Shown piece by piece: positions 5,036 through 6,738 of a stretch of DNA of 6,738 bases. Where the stretch lies: the NCBI GenBank assembly GCA_050732575.1, contig JBOHRF010000283.1, positions 1 to 6,738 on the forward strand, written 5' to 3'. The translations under genes and the position numbers were made by a program. Below the pieces are notes generated by a model. The model saw only the letters and a program-made list of their open reading frames with translations. It was not told the DNA's origin and searched no databases. Source of the stretch: JBBDWZ01 sp050732575. GTDB lineage: Bacteria; Gemmatimonadota; Gemmatimonadetes; Longimicrobiales; RSA9. Within the stretch, counting starts at the first letter, position 1. Each line of letters begins with the position of its first letter.

Positions 5036-6699
5036 GACTCGTCGCGCGAGCGCGGGACAACCAATTTCGTACCGACCTAGCTCTGGTCGCCGAACATCTG
5101 GATCTCGAACTGACGCTGGTCGATGACGCAACCGGCCCTTCGCTGGGACTGCTGCCTGGCGACATCCTGGTAGTCGAGATCCGGCCTGATGAGGACGTCA
5201 ATGAACTGCGCGCCACCGCGCGCCGCAGCGGTGCCGGATTAGTGGTGGCCTGTGCGCCCGCGTCTCTTTGCCCCACCGATGCGCTGGCCCGCGCCGACGA
5301 ATGGCTTTTGCTTCCCGCCAGCACGGAGGAAGTGGAAGCCCGCATCAACATCGCACAACTGCGCATCACGGGCACGGCCGAACCGCGCAAAGCGCAGGAA
5401 GCCGCGGAACTGCTGCGTTATGAAGAGTTGCTGTACGACCGGCTGACCGGCTTCCCTACTCTGGCCGTCATGATCGAGCGCGCGCGCGAGCTGCTCGATC
5501 GGCGCGGCGAGCTGACCGTACTGTACATCCATTTCGTGTGGTACGAAAAGATCGAAGAAATCTACGGTTGGCAAAAACTGGATGATGTGCTGGAGAATAC
5601 GGCGCACGCGCTGCGTGACTTCTATGCGCGCGAGCACGCCACCAACGAAAACATCATGATGGTTTCCCATATTGCCGACGATGACTTCATCCTGTTCACG
5701 GAAGTACCGTCTTCCCATGAACTGGCCGAGCGGCGCCTCAAGAACCTCTCCCAGCAGCTGGAGACCTACCTGCGCGAGCAGGTGGAGATCGCGCACGGCG
5801 AAGACATCGCGGCGCTATGTGGCATTTATGTGGGTGCAGCCACGGTATTCCGCAACCCGAAGATCCGCACGGAGCGGCTGATCTATCGGGGCATTCGGGA
5901 AGCTGCGCAGGCTGCGCGCGGCGCCGAACAATGGGAGCGTTCGCGCAAAGTGAACGATCTCAAGACCACCATTCGGGATGGCGCCGTGTTCATCGAGTAC
6001 CATCCCATTATTGTGAACGCAACCGAGGAGATCTACGGCTACGAGGCGCTGGCGCGCGGTGTACGGCGCGATCTGCGCTCACCCGATGTGCTGTTCGAGG
6101 TGGCCGAAGAAGCGAACATGTTGTGGGAGCTATCGCGGCTACTGCGCAAACGCGCCGTGGAAGGCATCCTCTCCGAGCTGAAGGAAGGGCAATATCTGTT
6201 TCTCAATGTGGATCCTCACGACTTCGACGATCCCAGCTTCCGCAACCTGGATCCGGCTGACCTCGGTATCAACGATGCCGGACACGTGGTCCTGGAAATC
6301 ACCGAGCGCACCGCAATCAAGGACTACCCTCGCTTTCAGGAATATCTGGCGGCGTTTCGTGAACGCGGCTTCAAATTCGCCGTCGATGATGCGGGTAGCG
6401 GTTATGCCGGTCTGGGCTCGATCGCCAACCTGGCACCCGACTACATCAAGCTCGACATCTCGCTCATCTCCAACATCGATACCAATTTCCTCAAGCAGAA
6501 TCTGGTGGAGACGTTGGTGAATTTTGCCAACAGCCAGGGGGCACAGGTGATTGCGGAGGGAGTGGAACGGCGCGAGGAGTTTGAGACCGTGCGCGACCTG
6601 GGCGTTCATCTCACCCAGGGCTTCCTCTTTCACAAGCCGCGTTATTCTGGCTTCCCGGAACGGCAGCCGGCTCGGTTCTCGTTCGCGCGCGGCGCGTAG
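5032..6699 (+). CDS. c-di-GMP phosphodiesterase: receiver-like, degenerate GGDEF, EAL
   Basis: A 555-residue cytoplasmic protein with no membrane segments, probably hydrolysing cyclic di-GMP to pGpG. Residues about 1-115 look like a receiver fold without its chemistry: the phosphoacceptor position appears as Glu49 (ILVVEIR) and the usual KP is LP. A helix leads to a GGDEF domain (about 134-290) that starts DRLTGFP but has ADDDF at 215-219, His167 for the metal-binding Asp, Glu175 for the guanine-contacting Asn, and no RxxD inhibitory site, so cyclase activity is very unlikely. The EAL domain (about 315-545) looks active: Glu338 (YEALAR), Asn392 (FLNVD), Glu425 (LEITER), Asp452-Asp453 (DDAGSGY), Lys473 (YIKLD), Glu509 (AEGVE) and Gln529 (QGFLF). 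The GTG start is chosen for its AGGGAG site and the 4-bp overlap with the receiver gene. Partnership with that receiver is inferred from the operon; degenerate GGDEF domains often act as GTP or regulatory modules for EAL. Confidence 0.92.
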   Translation: MRLVARARDNQFRTDLALVAEHLDLELTLVDDATGPSLGLLPGDILVVEIRPDEDVNELRATARRSGAGLVVACAPASLCPTDALARADEWLLLPASTEEVEARINIAQLRITGTAEPRKAQEAAELLRYEELLYDRLTGFPTLAVMIERARELLDRRGELTVLYIHFVWYEKIEEIYGWQKLDDVLENTAHALRDFYAREHATNENIMMVSHIADDDFILFTEVPSSHELAERRLKNLSQQLETYLREQVEIAHGEDIAALCGIYVGAATVFRNPKIRTERLIYRGIREAAQAARGAEQWERSRKVNDLKTTIRDGAVFIEYHPIIVNATEEIYGYEALARGVRRDLRSPDVLFEVAEEANMLWELSRLLRKRAVEGILSELKEGQYLFLNVDPHDFDDPSFRNLDPADLGINDAGHVVLEITERTAIKDYPRFQEYLAAFRERGFKFAVDDAGSGYAGLGSIANLAPDYIKLDISLISNIDTNFLKQNLVETLVNFANSQGAQVIAEGVERREEFETVRDLGVHLTQGFLFHKPRYSGFPERQPARFSFARGA

Positions 6700-6720
6700 C
6701 GTTCGGCTTGGGCGCCGCGC
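6687..6720 (+). terminator. GC-rich hairpin at the end of the EAL gene, doubtful terminator
   Basis: A 9-bp inverted repeat, GCGCGGCGC (6687-6695) and GCGCCGCGC (6712-6720), with a 16-nt loop, spans the stop codon. No T run follows, so it is not a classical intrinsic terminator; it may only be a stable 3' structure or chance in GC-rich DNA. The last 39 bases of the window hold no gene. Confidence 0.2.
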
Positions 6721-6738
6721 CCGTTCGCTGCGCACCTA

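Noticed and set aside
5032..6699. The EAL protein as a bifunctional cyclase/phosphodiesterase
   Set aside because: The GGDEF motif, metal Asp and substrate Asn are all replaced, so only the EAL half is likely to be catalytic.
5239..6735. Minus-strand open frames opposite the EAL protein (5239-5796 and 6139-6735)
   Set aside because: They mirror the codon structure of the sense gene, whose domains are clear, and show no motifs of their own.
1..6738. Mobile element, CRISPR array, tRNA or phage remnant
   Set aside because: No transposase or integrase, no spaced long repeats, no terminal inverted repeats and no tRNA-like cloverleaf were seen; base composition is even apart from one short tract in the ABC gene.

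Overview
The window is GC-rich (about 60% by eye), gene-dense, and typical of a free-living Gram-negative bacterium, most likely a proteobacterium. This rests on short intergenic gaps, ATGA/GTGA overlaps, a membrane chemoreceptor and c-di-GMP signalling genes. A gammaproteobacterium is my best guess from protein flavour, but nothing here fixes the genus. I see no rRNA, tRNA, CRISPR array, insertion sequence, phage gene or attachment site.

Layout: (1) Positions 1-1623, minus strand, hold a methyl-accepting chemotaxis protein whose C-terminal end and stop codon lie beyond the left edge. (2) Positions 1624-1753 are a divergent intergenic region with weak promoter-like elements for both directions. 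(3) Positions 1754-4299, plus strand, hold a tightly coupled pair: a DUF1707/LiaF-like soluble protein and an MdlB/YheH-type ABC exporter half-transporter, overlapping by ATGA. (4) Positions 4300-4467 are an intergenic gap with a hairpin that has an intrinsic-terminator shape only on the minus strand, plus an exact 7-nt periodic CGTC array. (5) Positions 4468-6699, plus strand, hold a three-gene overlapping operon: a 69-residue PLDc_N-like membrane protein, a single-domain CheY-like response regulator, and a 555-residue protein with a degenerate receiver-like region, a degenerate GGDEF and a catalytically complete-looking EAL domain. (6) Positions 6700-6738 contain no gene.

Working together: the left operon plausibly links an envelope-stress-type domain (LiaF C-terminal fold) to an exporter. 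The right operon looks like a c-di-GMP degradation module in which a phosphorylatable receiver (Asp54) is made next to a phosphodiesterase whose own N-terminal receiver-like region lacks the phosphoacceptor Asp and whose GGDEF domain has lost its cyclase residues. With the chemoreceptor, the window is signalling- and envelope-themed. No single gene belongs to an unknown family. The parts that may be undescribed are the pairings (DUF1707-LiaF with exporter; PLDc_N with receiver and EAL) and the heptad repeat upstream of the second operon.
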